DNA from: a virus
Virus record (IMG/VR): IMGVR_UViG_3300037189_003128
Span: 1 to 23,840 of that record
Direction: 5' to 3' (one strand)
Length of the DNA stretch: 23,840 bases
Under the pieces are notes generated by a model. It saw nothing but the letters and a program-made list of their open reading frames with translations. It searched no databases and had not been told where the DNA came from. Positions 6,579-13,473 of the stretch are shown in pieces (within the stretch, counting starts at the first letter, position 1; every line of letters begins with the position of its first letter). The position numbers were made by a program, and so were the translations under genes.

Positions 6579-8864
6579 ATGAGCAACATTCAAAATCAAA
6601 AATCTGGTCTTGCCAAACTGATGGCAACCGAGAATCTCACAGTTCAACATGCCAAAGTACCAACGGCATCGTTTGATCCTAAAAATCGTGTTCTTACTTG
6701 CCCTATCTGGGAACAAATGTCTGGTGATCTTTATGACTTGCTAATGGGTCATGAAGTCGGTCATGCTATTGACACACCTGCCGAAGGTTGGCATGGTGCC
6801 GTTCACGACCGTGGTGCAAACTACAAAGGCTTTTTGAATGTAGTTGAAGATGCACGAATTGAAAAACGACAAAAACGCCGTTACCCTGGTCTACGCCGTT
6901 CATTTACAAACGGCTTCAATGAACTCATGGCTAAAGACTTTTTTGGTCTACGTGGTCGTGTTGTTGATACACTACCATTCATTGATCGTTTGAATATCTA
7001 CACTAAATCAAGTTACTCTTTGCCTGTTGCATTCAATGCAAAAGAACAGGACTTTGTTGACCGTGTTCAGGCTTGTGAATCTTTTGAAGATGCCTTGAAA
7101 TTGACCGATGAGATTTGGGACTATTCAAAAGAAGAACAGTCTCAGACTAACACACCTCAAGATAACTTTGAGTACGGTGATGACGGTGACGAATACGAAA
7201 CCGAATCTGGTTCAAATGAAGGTGATACCGAAACTGATGGTGAAGGTGATGAGCCATCTAAGTCTACGCAAAAAGGCGAAGATGGTGATCAAGAAAAAGA
7301 AACAACCTCAAATTCTGGTAAAGAATCAGATGAAGATGGTAATGAAGATGGTAATGATGAAGATGAAACAAAGAATGATATTAGCCGATTCAAAGAATCA
7401 CAAAGTGTAAAGGAAGATCAAACTCCTGAACCACGGTGTGAGACTGACGAAAACTTCCGTCAGAACGAAAGTAAACTCATTGCAAAACATGCACGTGAGT
7501 ATGTGTATGTAGATATACCAAAACCTAATCTGAAAAAGATTGTCACGCCTGCAAAACGTGTTCAAGAAATTCTTACCAAAGAATTCACTGAACAAACAGC
7601 CGGTTACGAACAAATCGCTAGTAATTTGTATAACGATTTCCGTCGTAAGAATGAACGATTCATTTCATTGTTGGCAAAAGAATTTGAAATGCGTAAGGCT
7701 GCTGATAAGTTTTCAAAAGCTAAAGTGTCATCAACGGGTGATATTGATGTTAGTCGTGTTTTCAAATATCAAATTGATGATAGCATTTTCAAAAAAGTGA
7801 TGCGTGTGCCTAAAGGTAAATCTCACGGTTTGATTCTGTTGCTAGACAAGTCTGGTTCAATGTCGGATAATCTGTCTGCATCATATGAACAGATTCTCAT
7901 TCTGGCTATGTTTTGCCGTAAAGTAAACATACCATTTTCTGCGTATGGTTTCGGTAACGCGGATCACATTCGTGAGAAAGATTTTCCTGAACAAATTGAT
8001 TTGGATCCTACACAAACTTACGGTTGCTTTAGTGAAAATGAACGTGAACTGTGGGTATCGTCGGTGTATTTACGTGAACTGATCAATTCAAAAATGAGTA
8101 ACTCAGATTTTTCAAAAGCTGTTAAGAATATTCTGTGTCTCATGAATGCATGGTCTGCCCGTTATGGTAGCCGTAGTATCTTCTATCGGCCACCTTCAGA
8201 TTCGTTGTCTAACACACCGTTATCTGAGGCAATGATTGCTTGTCAACCATTGATCAACGAATTCAAAACTGTAAACAATCTTGACATTGTAAATCTGTGT
8301 GTTGTACATGACGGTGATGCTGATGAAATTGCTTCGTTTGTAGCGAAAGATGGAACAACTAGCCGAACGTATTTCGGCACAAACTATCAAAATGTTTTTC
8401 TGTGTGACAAGAAAAATAAAATACAACAGGAAGTTTCTGATGGTGGTGATGGTGTGCGAATTGCTATCGGTAACTGGTTGACAAAAACAACTGGTGTAAA
8501 AATCATTGGCTTCTATCTTGCAACAAACTCAGCAATGAGAGGTGCATTACGCCGCCGTCTGTTCAATACTGAACTAGATGAATTACGCAAAGATGAACGT
8601 AAAAATTGGTATCAATTGAAAGATGCATATTCAAAGTACAATAAGATTTTGCGTAAAGAAAAGTTTCTAGAATCAAAAAATCCTGGCTATGAATCATTCT
8701 TTATTTTGCCAGGTGGTGCTGACCTCAATATAGAAGATGATGATTTTGAAGCACCAGAAAAAGTTACTACCGCTTCATTGACAAAAGCTTTTGGTAAGTA
8801 TAACAAAAATCGTCAAGTCAATCGGGTTTTAGTATCACGATTTATTGGTATGATTGCTGCTTGA
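6579..8864 (+). CDS. Metallopeptidase-like/VWA protein (CobT-like)
   Basis: This 761-residue protein has two recognisable parts. Near the N-terminus, HEVGH at residues 58-62 with NVVEDARIEK at 87-96 looks like a gluzincin zinc site (HExxH plus a downstream glutamate). Residues about 190-265 form a highly acidic, low-complexity linker rich in D, E, G, N and S. The C-terminal half starts with LILLLDKSGSMSDN, where DKSGSMS at 422-428 is the MIDAS metal site of a von Willebrand A domain; NTPLSEAM and HDGDADE supply further MIDAS-like residues. Family knowledge: CobT-like VWA proteins act with CobS/MoxR-type AAA+ ATPases, in cobaltochelatase or in protein maturation. The ATPase follows directly. 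No CobN subunit is seen, so cobalt insertion is unlikely to be complete here. Its TGA stop lies inside the P3 -35 box. Confidence 0.85.
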   Translation: MSNIQNQKSGLAKLMATENLTVQHAKVPTASFDPKNRVLTCPIWEQMSGDLYDLLMGHEVGHAIDTPAEGWHGAVHDRGANYKGFLNVVEDARIEKRQKRRYPGLRRSFTNGFNELMAKDFFGLRGRVVDTLPFIDRLNIYTKSSYSLPVAFNAKEQDFVDRVQACESFEDALKLTDEIWDYSKEEQSQTNTPQDNFEYGDDGDEYETESGSNEGDTETDGEGDEPSKSTQKGEDGDQEKETTSNSGKESDEDGNEDGNDEDETKNDISRFKESQSVKEDQTPEPRCETDENFRQNESKLIAKHAREYVYVDIPKPNLKKIVTPAKRVQEILTKEFTEQTAGYEQIASNLYNDFRRKNERFISLLAKEFEMRKAADKFSKAKVSSTGDIDVSRVFKYQIDDSIFKKVMRVPKGKSHGLILLLDKSGSMSDNLSASYEQILILAMFCRKVNIPFSAYGFGNADHIREKDFPEQIDLDPTQTYGCFSENERELWVSSVYLRELINSKMSNSDFSKAVKNILCLMNAWSARYGSRSIFYRPPSDSLSNTPLSEAMIACQPLINEFKTVNNLDIVNLCVVHDGDADEIASFVAKDGTTSRTYFGTNYQNVFLCDKKNKIQQEVSDGGDGVRIAIGNWLTKTTGVKIIGFYLATNSAMRGALRRRLFNTELDELRKDERKNWYQLKDAYSKYNKILRKEKFLESKNPGYESFFILPGGADLNIEDDDFEAPEKVTTASLTKAFGKYNKNRQVNRVLVSRFIGMIAA

Positions 8865-8889
8865 CAAAGTGTGGAATTTTCTTTATAAT
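8861..8889 (+). promoter_or_regulatory. Perfect-consensus sigma70 promoter P3
   Basis: TTGACA at 8861-8866, a 17-base spacer and TATAAT at 8884-8889. The preceding GCTGC and following AAAG match P2, so 14 bases around the -35 are shared (GCTGCTTGACAAAG). The leader ends in an AGGAG ribosome site 8 bases before the ATG at 8922. Confidence 0.87.
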
Positions 8890-8921
8890 GTATTTTCTAC
8901 TGTGAATTAGGAGTTTATATT

Positions 8922-10103
8922 ATGGCAAGTCGATCTGCTAAACGTCAGTTCTTTATTGATGCTCTTATTGCAACTGGCAAATCTGAAGTTACAAAAGTTG
9001 ATGTTGTTGCAATTGCTGAAAAGCTAAGTATTCCCATTCCTCAGTGGTTCGTGAATGATGAATCTAACAAAGTGAAGCGTGGTGTGTATCGTGTTCCCGC
9101 TTCATCCAACGCCGTACCGGCTGCTTCCGTGGCTATCAATATGGCTGCACAAGTGATCCCACTTGCAAAGCCTGAGCCAGTCTCTGGTAATCGTATTGCA
9201 AATGTGACAACTGATCTAGAAGTTACTGATTTGATACCAACTCAGTATTCAAACTATGTTCCTTTTGGCAACTTTGAAGATGTGTTGTCAATTGTGAAAT
9301 CAAATCAGTTCTTCCCAGTGTTTATTACTGGTCAGTCTGGTAACGGTAAAACAATGTCAATTGAACAAGCTTGTGCAAAAGCAAAACGTAAATTCGTTTG
9401 CGTATCAATGACACCAGAAACCGATGAAGGTGATCTTCTTGGTAACTATGTTCTGATCAACGGTCAGATGGAATGGCGTGATGGTCCTGTTACTGTTGCA
9501 GCCCGTCAGGGTGCGGTGTTGTGTATTGATGAGATTGACTACGGCGCACAAAATCTGTCCTGCCTACAGCGTGTCCTTGAAGGTAAACCATTCTTGCTAA
9601 AGAAAAAGAATGAACTGGTTTATCCTGCTCCCGGCTTTACTGTGTTTGCTACTGCTAACACAAAGGGTAAGGGTTCTGAAGATGGTCGCTATATGTTTAC
9701 CAACGTATTGAACGAGGCGTTTCTTGAACGTTTTCCTAATACGATGGAACAAGAATGGCCACCTGTAAGAGTTGAAGAAAAAATTATCAACAAAGAACTT
9801 GATTCTATCAGTCGTTCCGATGAGGTGTTTGCAAAAAATCTTGTGTCTTGGGCGAATGTAATTCGTAATACTTTTGCCGATGGTGGTTGTGATGAAGTTA
9901 TTTCAACACGCCGCTTGGTTCACATTGTTAAGACTTTCGGTATCTACGGTGATAAGAAAAAAGCGATTGAGTATTGCTTGAATCGTTTTGATGTGGATAC
10001 TAAAGCTACCTTCTTTGATTTGTATACTAAGATTGATGCGGGTATTGATCCTACCGAAAAAGTAGAAGTAGAAACTTCTAACCCAGAAGAAATTCCATTC
10101 TAA
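8922..10103 (+). CDS. MoxR/CobS-like AAA+ ATPase
   Basis: This 393-residue protein has an AAA+ core with Walker A GQSGNGKT at 137-144, Walker B VLCIDEID at 199-206, sensor 1 ATANT at 243-247 and a likely arginine finger in LERF at 268-271. The ETDEGDLLGNY and ARQGAVLCIDEID segments are typical of MoxR/CobS ATPases. The first 60 residues look like a small separate domain, followed by an Ala/Pro-rich linker. Family knowledge: MoxR-type rings remodel or load cofactors onto targets together with a VWA partner; phage copies are often annotated cobS. The VWA partner lies directly upstream but each gene has its own promoter, so the two can be expressed at different levels. The target is unknown. Confidence 0.92.
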   Translation: MASRSAKRQFFIDALIATGKSEVTKVDVVAIAEKLSIPIPQWFVNDESNKVKRGVYRVPASSNAVPAASVAINMAAQVIPLAKPEPVSGNRIANVTTDLEVTDLIPTQYSNYVPFGNFEDVLSIVKSNQFFPVFITGQSGNGKTMSIEQACAKAKRKFVCVSMTPETDEGDLLGNYVLINGQMEWRDGPVTVAARQGAVLCIDEIDYGAQNLSCLQRVLEGKPFLLKKKNELVYPAPGFTVFATANTKGKGSEDGRYMFTNVLNEAFLERFPNTMEQEWPPVRVEEKIINKELDSISRSDEVFAKNLVSWANVIRNTFADGGCDEVISTRRLVHIVKTFGIYGDKKKAIEYCLNRFDVDTKATFFDLYTKIDAGIDPTEKVEVETSNPEEIPF

Positions 10104-10125
10104 GGTAGTAATTCACTTTTACCAG

Positions 10126-10155
10126 AGAGAGTGTTGACACACTCTCTTTTTTTTT
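10126..10155 (+). terminator. Intrinsic terminator after the AAA+ gene, overlapping P4
   Basis: AGAGAGTGT (10126-10134) and ACACTCTCT (10139-10147) form a perfect 9-bp stem with a TGAC loop, followed by an uninterrupted T run to 10155. The loop is part of the TTGACA of P4, and the T-tract is the P4 spacer, so one sequence ends the upstream unit and starts the next. Confidence 0.88.
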
Positions 10156-10162
10156 ATATAAT
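10134..10162 (+). promoter_or_regulatory. Perfect-consensus sigma70 promoter P4
   Basis: TTGACA at 10134-10139, a 17-base spacer consisting largely of the terminator T-tract, and TATAAT at 10157-10162. The expected start near 10169-10170 is immediately before the leader pseudoknot. It drives the winged-helix gene. Confidence 0.87.
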
Positions 10163-10170
10163 GTCAATAT

Positions 10171-10213
10171 GTAGAGAAAAGTCGCCTCTACTATTTTTCC
10201 TATTTGTGCGACT
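10171..10213 (+). promoter_or_regulatory. Predicted H-type pseudoknot in the leader of the winged-helix gene
   Basis: Stem 1 pairs GTAGAG (10171-10176) with CTCTAC (10186-10191). Stem 2 pairs AGTCGC (10180-10185), lying in the stem 1 loop, with GCGACT (10208-10213). Loop 1 is AAA, no base separates the stems, and loop 3 is 16 pyrimidine-rich bases. A T6 run follows, then GGAG at 10224 and the start at 10236. Each stem followed by T-rich sequence could also act alone as a weak attenuator. Confidence 0.5.
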
Positions 10214-10235
10214 ATTTTTTAATGGAGTAAATTGA

Positions 10236-10499
10236 ATGTCTGCTAAACAGAAAATTCTAAACTATCTTTCTAAAGATTCTGGTTACAACACACTCACCGC
10301 GGCACAAATTCGTGCCCGTTTCGGCATCACTAATGTCGGCGCCCGCATTGAAGAACTTCGTTCAGAAGGTCACTGCATCTATACCAACAAGAAAACTCTT
10401 GACAACGGTAAGACAATCACTTACTACCGTCTTGGTAAGCCTAGCCGTGAGATGGTTGCCGCTGCACATGCTGTTTTTGGCGCCGAAGTTTTTGCCTAA
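10236..10499 (+). CDS. Small winged helix-turn-helix protein
   Basis: This 87-residue protein has a winged-helix fold pattern: an initial helix (KQKILNYLSKD), a helix-turn-helix at about 20-46 (LTAAQIRARFGITNVGARIEELRSEG), and a wing at about 47-67 (YTNKKTLDNGKTITYYRLG). The A-x-I-x-x-x-F-G-I...R-I-x-E-L-R-x-E-G arrangement resembles the HTH_39 family of phage HTH proteins as I remember it. A role as DNA-binding regulator is likely, but its sites are unknown; the dyads at P1, P2 and P4 are candidates (inference). It is a monocistronic unit, bounded by P4 with a structured leader and by a strong terminator. Its codon use is somewhat GC-richer than its neighbours' (GCC, CGC, GGC). Confidence 0.82.
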   Translation: MSAKQKILNYLSKDSGYNTLTAAQIRARFGITNVGARIEELRSEGHCIYTNKKTLDNGKTITYYRLGKPSREMVAAAHAVFGAEVFA

Positions 10500-10515
10500 A
10501 AAGTAATGAGTTTTG

Positions 10516-10555
10516 AAGTAGGGATACATATATAATATGTGTCTCTACTTTTTTT
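10516..10555 (+). terminator. Intrinsic terminator after the winged-helix gene
   Basis: Arms 10516-10531 and 10535-10550 form a 16-bp stem with two G-U pairs and an ATA loop, followed by T residues to 10555. The stem happens to contain TATAAT at 10531-10536, but no -35 box is correctly spaced, so a terminator is the better reading. Confidence 0.85.
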
Positions 10556-10566
10556 ATGGATAAATT

Positions 10567-11382
10567 ATGCAAATACAAGTCAACCTTGAAGAACTAAGAA
10601 AAAATAAACTGTTTATTGCAACACCGATGTATGGTGGTATGAATCATGGTTTGTACATGAAATCATGTCTTGACCTACAAACAGTTATGATGAAGTATAA
10701 TATTGAAGTCAAATTCTCATTTCTCTTCAATGAATCACTCATCACAAGAGCAAGAAATTATCTAGTAGATGAATTCTTACGCTCTGGATATTCCCATATG
10801 ATGTTCATTGATTCTGATATTCATTTTGATCCAAATGATGTCATTGCACTGATGGCTCTTGATAAAGATGTTATCGGTGGTCCTTATCCGAAAAAATCTA
10901 TCAATTGGGGTAACATTGCTGACACTGCTCGGCGTCATCCAGATTTGAATCCTCGTGAACTTGAAAATCTTGTTGGCGAATATGTGTTCAATGTTGTGAA
11001 GGGTACGCAACAATTTCAAGTATCTGAGCCACTAGAAGTTATGGAGATTGGCACTGGTCATATGATGATCAAGCGCCATGTATTTGAAAAATTGGCAGAA
11101 GCATTTCCAAAGATTCGGTACAAACCAGATCATGTTGGTCAAGCACACTTTGATGGTTCACGATACATTCATGCGTACTTTGACACTGTGATTGATACTG
11201 CTGATAGTTATACTGGTGGTGGTTCAGATCGTTATCTGTCCGAAGATTATATGTTCTGTCAGATGTGGCGTAAGATTGGTGGTCAAGTCTATCTCTGTCC
11301 ATGGATGAAGACTCAACATATCGGTACATATGCATTCACAGGTAATATGCCTGCTGTTGCACAATACACTGGTAAACTATGA
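10567..11382 (+). CDS. GT-A fold glycosyltransferase
   Basis: This 271-residue protein has the phage glycosyltransferase pattern: LFIATPMYGG at about 15-24, SLITRARNYLVDEFL at 57-71, then MMFIDSDIHF at 78-87, where DSD (82-84) is the metal/donor DxD motif, and DVIGGPYPKK at 101-110. Near the end, LSEDYMFCQMWRKIGG supplies the acidic acceptor-site residues, and the C-terminal QHIGTYAFTGN is also typical. Donor and acceptor cannot be read. It begins just after a terminator, has no obvious nearby promoter or strong ribosome site (TTATGGATAAATTATG), and overlaps the next gene by an ATGA-type junction. Confidence 0.85.
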   Translation: MQIQVNLEELRKNKLFIATPMYGGMNHGLYMKSCLDLQTVMMKYNIEVKFSFLFNESLITRARNYLVDEFLRSGYSHMMFIDSDIHFDPNDVIALMALDKDVIGGPYPKKSINWGNIADTARRHPDLNPRELENLVGEYVFNVVKGTQQFQVSEPLEVMEIGTGHMMIKRHVFEKLAEAFPKIRYKPDHVGQAHFDGSRYIHAYFDTVIDTADSYTGGGSDRYLSEDYMFCQMWRKIGGQVYLCPWMKTQHIGTYAFTGNMPAVAQYTGKL

Positions 11383-11648
11383 TAGATTATAAGTTTAGTG
11401 AAGACCGTATTCTTGAAGATTTGAAACAATATATTGACAAGACATACGGTCAACATTATGCACAAAACAAATTCCAAGCATCGGAATTCATCATTGATAA
11501 TGGACACGGTGATGGATTCTTCATTGGAAACATTATGAAGTATGCACAAAGATATGGTAAAAAGAATGGTCACAATAGAGATGACTTGATGAAAGTCGTT
11601 CACTATGCTATACTTGCAATACATAATCACGATTTGACAAGGAAATAA
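11379..11648 (+). CDS. DUF3310-like small protein
   Basis: This 89-residue protein has FQASEFIIDNGHGDGFFIGNIMKY followed by AQRYGKKNGHNRDDLMKVVHYAILAI. The pattern 'E-x-I-x-x-x-G-x-x-F-x-x-GN-x-x-KY-x-x-R-x-G-x-K...DL-x-K-x-x-x-Y' is that of DUF3310 (SaV-like) proteins, common in phages and sometimes labelled nucleotide kinase-like without biochemical proof. Function unknown. It is translationally coupled to the glycosyltransferase by a TATGATAG overlap and sits three bases ahead of the sliding clamp gene, so it is probably co-transcribed with it. Confidence 0.75.
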   Translation: MIDYKFSEDRILEDLKQYIDKTYGQHYAQNKFQASEFIIDNGHGDGFFIGNIMKYAQRYGKKNGHNRDDLMKVVHYAILAIHNHDLTRK

Positions 11649-11654
11649 ATTATG
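11639..11654 (+). promoter_or_regulatory. gp45 ribosome site, candidate RegA target
   Basis: AAGGAAATAAATTATG combines a good Shine-Dalgarno with an unstructured A/T-rich stretch leading into the start codon. This resembles RegA-regulated T4 initiation sites as I recall them. RegA is encoded about 2.6 kb downstream. Assignment as an operator is an inference. Confidence 0.35.
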
Positions 11655-12329
11655 AAACTCTCTGATAATACACTTACGTTGCTGAAGAACTTTGCAACAA
11701 TCAACCAAGGCATTATGTTCAAAAAAGGTAAAACACTCCGTACAGTGTCTAGCCAAAAGAATGTAATGGCTGAAGCAACAATCAATGAAGAAATTCCAAC
11801 AGACTTTGGTGTATATGATCTGAACAATTTTCTCTCTGTTCTGTCTCTGCACAAAGATGATCCCGTTCTAGACTTTCAAGACAATAATGTTTTGATTTCT
11901 GGTTTACAGGGTCGTAGCAAAATCAAGTATCGTTTCTGTGCGCCGCATATGATTGTTGCTGCACCAGACAAAGCGATTGCGATGCCTGAGCCTGAAATTT
12001 CTCTCACTCTTTCACAAGAAGACTTTGATTGGATTCTCAAAGCAGCATCCGTTCTTTCTTCACCATTCATTGCAGTTGAATCTGATGGCTCAAAACTTTC
12101 TGTCACAACATTTGATCCACAAAATGATTCAGCACACACAGAATCACTTGAGATTACAACCAGCGACAAGAAGTTCAAAATGCTGTTCAAAGTTGAAAAT
12201 CTAAAGATGGTTTCTGGTTCTTATGATGTGAAGATTTCATCAAAAGGTATTTCAAACTTCAAACATAAGACACTCAATCTTCAATACTGGATCGCAACAG
12301 AGACTGGTTCTAAGTATGAGGGGTCCTAA
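11652..12329 (+). CDS. 45: Sliding clamp gp45
   Basis: This 225-residue protein begins MKLSDNTLTLLKNFATINQG, almost the same as T4 gp45 (MKLSKDTTALLKNFATINSG, from memory), and its length matches the T4 protein. Other shared blocks are YDLNNFLSVLSL and APDKAIAMPEPE in the first domain and the VENLKMVSGSYDVKISSKG segment near the end. Family knowledge: gp45 is the trimeric PCNA-like clamp giving processivity to gp43 and activating late transcription through gp55. Start chosen by homology and the AAGGAAAT ribosome site. The end overlaps a 56-codon ORF by TAATG. Confidence 0.95.
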   Translation: MKLSDNTLTLLKNFATINQGIMFKKGKTLRTVSSQKNVMAEATINEEIPTDFGVYDLNNFLSVLSLHKDDPVLDFQDNNVLISGLQGRSKIKYRFCAPHMIVAAPDKAIAMPEPEISLTLSQEDFDWILKAASVLSSPFIAVESDGSKLSVTTFDPQNDSAHTESLEITTSDKKFKMLFKVENLKMVSGSYDVKISSKGISNFKHKTLNLQYWIATETGSKYEGS

Positions 12330-12499
12330 TGTTAGTATGGTTTACTGATAAAGATGATAATTCAATTGCGATTGATAGTCGCCATCTTGTAGCAGTTTTT
12401 ACATCAGATGATGTAACTTCTATTAAAACTGTAGTTGGCACTTACAACGTTAAAGAAAACATTCTTGATGTTGTAAGTCGTTTTAATACTGCTGAATAG
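12329..12499 (+). CDS. Small unknown protein, 56 residues
   Basis: ATG at 12329 overlaps the gp45 stop (TAATG) and follows a GAGGGG ribosome site at 12318-12323. The product begins MLVWFTDKDDNSIAIDSRHL and continues VAVFTSDDVTSIKTVVGTYN, a beta-rich pattern ending VKENILDVVSRFNTAE. It looks like a genuine small phage protein of the 'host- or clamp-associated small beta protein' sort, but I recognise no family. The stop codon lies within the hairpin that follows. Strong ribosome site, coupling and protein-like composition support it as a real gene. Confidence 0.7.
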   Translation: MLVWFTDKDDNSIAIDSRHLVAVFTSDDVTSIKTVVGTYNVKENILDVVSRFNTAE

Positions 12500-12516
12500 T
12501 ATTAATTCTTTTTATT
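12483..12516 (+). terminator. AT-rich hairpin with T-rich tail between the clamp and clamp-loader genes
   Basis: TTAATACT (12483-12490) and AGTATTAA (12498-12505) are perfect 8-bp arms with a 7-base loop, followed by TTCTTTTTATT. The stem has only two G-C pairs, so termination would be weak or partial; an mRNA-stabilising or processing role is also possible. Confidence 0.45.
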
Positions 12517-12529
12517 AAATTATGATTAT

Positions 12530-12546
12530 TGTGAGGAAACAGGATG
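12530..12546 (+). promoter_or_regulatory. gp44 ribosome site, candidate RegA target
   Basis: TTGTGAGGAAACAGGATG closely resembles the T4 gene 44 initiation site (TGAGGAAA...ATG, from memory), a classic RegA operator. Conservation of this ribosome site together with a RegA gene in the same cluster makes translational repression of gp44 likely, though unproven. Confidence 0.45.
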
Positions 12547-13473
12547 GAACATCTTTTGTGGACAGAAAGATACAGACCACAAGTAATAAACGACTGTATT
12601 CTACCAGACCGCCTGAAAGAAGTTTTTCAGGAGTACGTAAATCAGAAGCAGATACCCAATCTGCTTCTGACTGGTGGAGCAGGTGTGGGCAAGACAACAA
12701 TCGCCAAAGCGATGTGCAACGAGATTGGTTGCGACTTCATGATTCTCAATGGTTCTGATGAGAATGGTGTAGACACAATTCGTGTAAAAATCAAAAACTA
12801 TGCATCTGCAATGTCGTTCACTGGTGGTCGCAAAGTTGTTATTCTAGATGAAGCCGACTATCTTACGCCAAATGCACAAGCAATTCTAAGAAATGCCATT
12901 GAAGAGTTTGCAGTAAACTGTTCATTCATTTTCACTTGTAACTTCAAAAGCAGAATCATTGAGCCACTGCATAGTCGGTGTGCTGTAATCGATTTTCGTT
13001 TGCAGAATGGTGAAAAAACAAAAATGGCATCTGCGTTTTTCAAACGCATCACACACATACTAAACACAGAAAAAGTTGAATACGATGAGAAAGTGATTGC
13101 TGAACTTATCAAGAAACACTTTCCAGATTTTCGTCGTGCTATTAATGAACTTCAACGCTACTCTCAACTCGGCAAGATTGATGTAGGCATTCTCTCTCAG
13201 ATTGGTGACATTTCTATTTCACAGATTGTCAAACATCTGAAAGAAAAAGACTTTGCATCCGTCCGTAAATGGGCAGCAACGACAGAAATTGATAGCACGA
13301 CATTCTTTCGTAAACTCTATGATGCTTTGTATGATATTTCAAAGCCTCAGAGTATTCCACAAGCAGTGATCATTCTTGCTGACTACCAATACAAACAAGC
13401 ATTTGTTGCTGATCAAGAGATCAACCTTGTTGCTTGTCTTACTGAATTGATGGCGAATGTGGAGTTTAAATGA
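12544..13473 (+). CDS. 44: Clamp loader large subunit gp44
   Basis: This 309-residue AAA+ protein has Walker A GGAGVGKT at 44-51, Walker B VVILDEAD at 98-105, sensor 1 around FTCNF at 130-134 and the SRC arginine-finger motif at 144-146. The KKHFPDFRRAINELQRYS segment and the DVGILSQIGD block match T4 gp44. Family knowledge: four gp44 subunits with one gp62 open and load the gp45 clamp using ATP. The start follows a TGAGGAAAC ribosome site and agrees with the expected N-terminus (LWTERYRPQVINDCILPD). The stop overlaps the start of the next gene (ATGATG). A GC-richer patch around Walker A reflects conserved codons rather than a visible insertion. Confidence 0.96.
   Translation: MEHLLWTERYRPQVINDCILPDRLKEVFQEYVNQKQIPNLLLTGGAGVGKTTIAKAMCNEIGCDFMILNGSDENGVDTIRVKIKNYASAMSFTGGRKVVILDEADYLTPNAQAILRNAIEEFAVNCSFIFTCNFKSRIIEPLHSRCAVIDFRLQNGEKTKMASAFFKRITHILNTEKVEYDEKVIAELIKKHFPDFRRAINELQRYSQLGKIDVGILSQIGDISISQIVKHLKEKDFASVRKWAATTEIDSTTFFRKLYDALYDISKPQSIPQAVIILADYQYKQAFVADQEINLVACLTELMANVEFK

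Noticed and set aside
7108-7410. 100-codon Met/Lys-rich frame over the VWA gene linker
   Set aside because: It is a shadow of the acidic repeat in another frame; no ribosome site and extreme composition.
10531-10536. TATAAT that could be a -10 box for the 10567 glycosyltransferase
   Set aside because: It lies inside the terminator stem, and the nearest -35-like sequences are 12 or 14 bases away; no correctly spaced box was found.
11635-11640. TTGACA before gp45 as a promoter
   Set aside because: Seventeen bases downstream lies inside the gp45 coding start with no -10-like sequence.
11313-11852. 179-codon minus-strand open frame
   Set aside because: It runs opposite to three well-supported plus-strand genes (10567, 11379, gp45), is Cys/Ile/Phe rich and has no recognisable motif.
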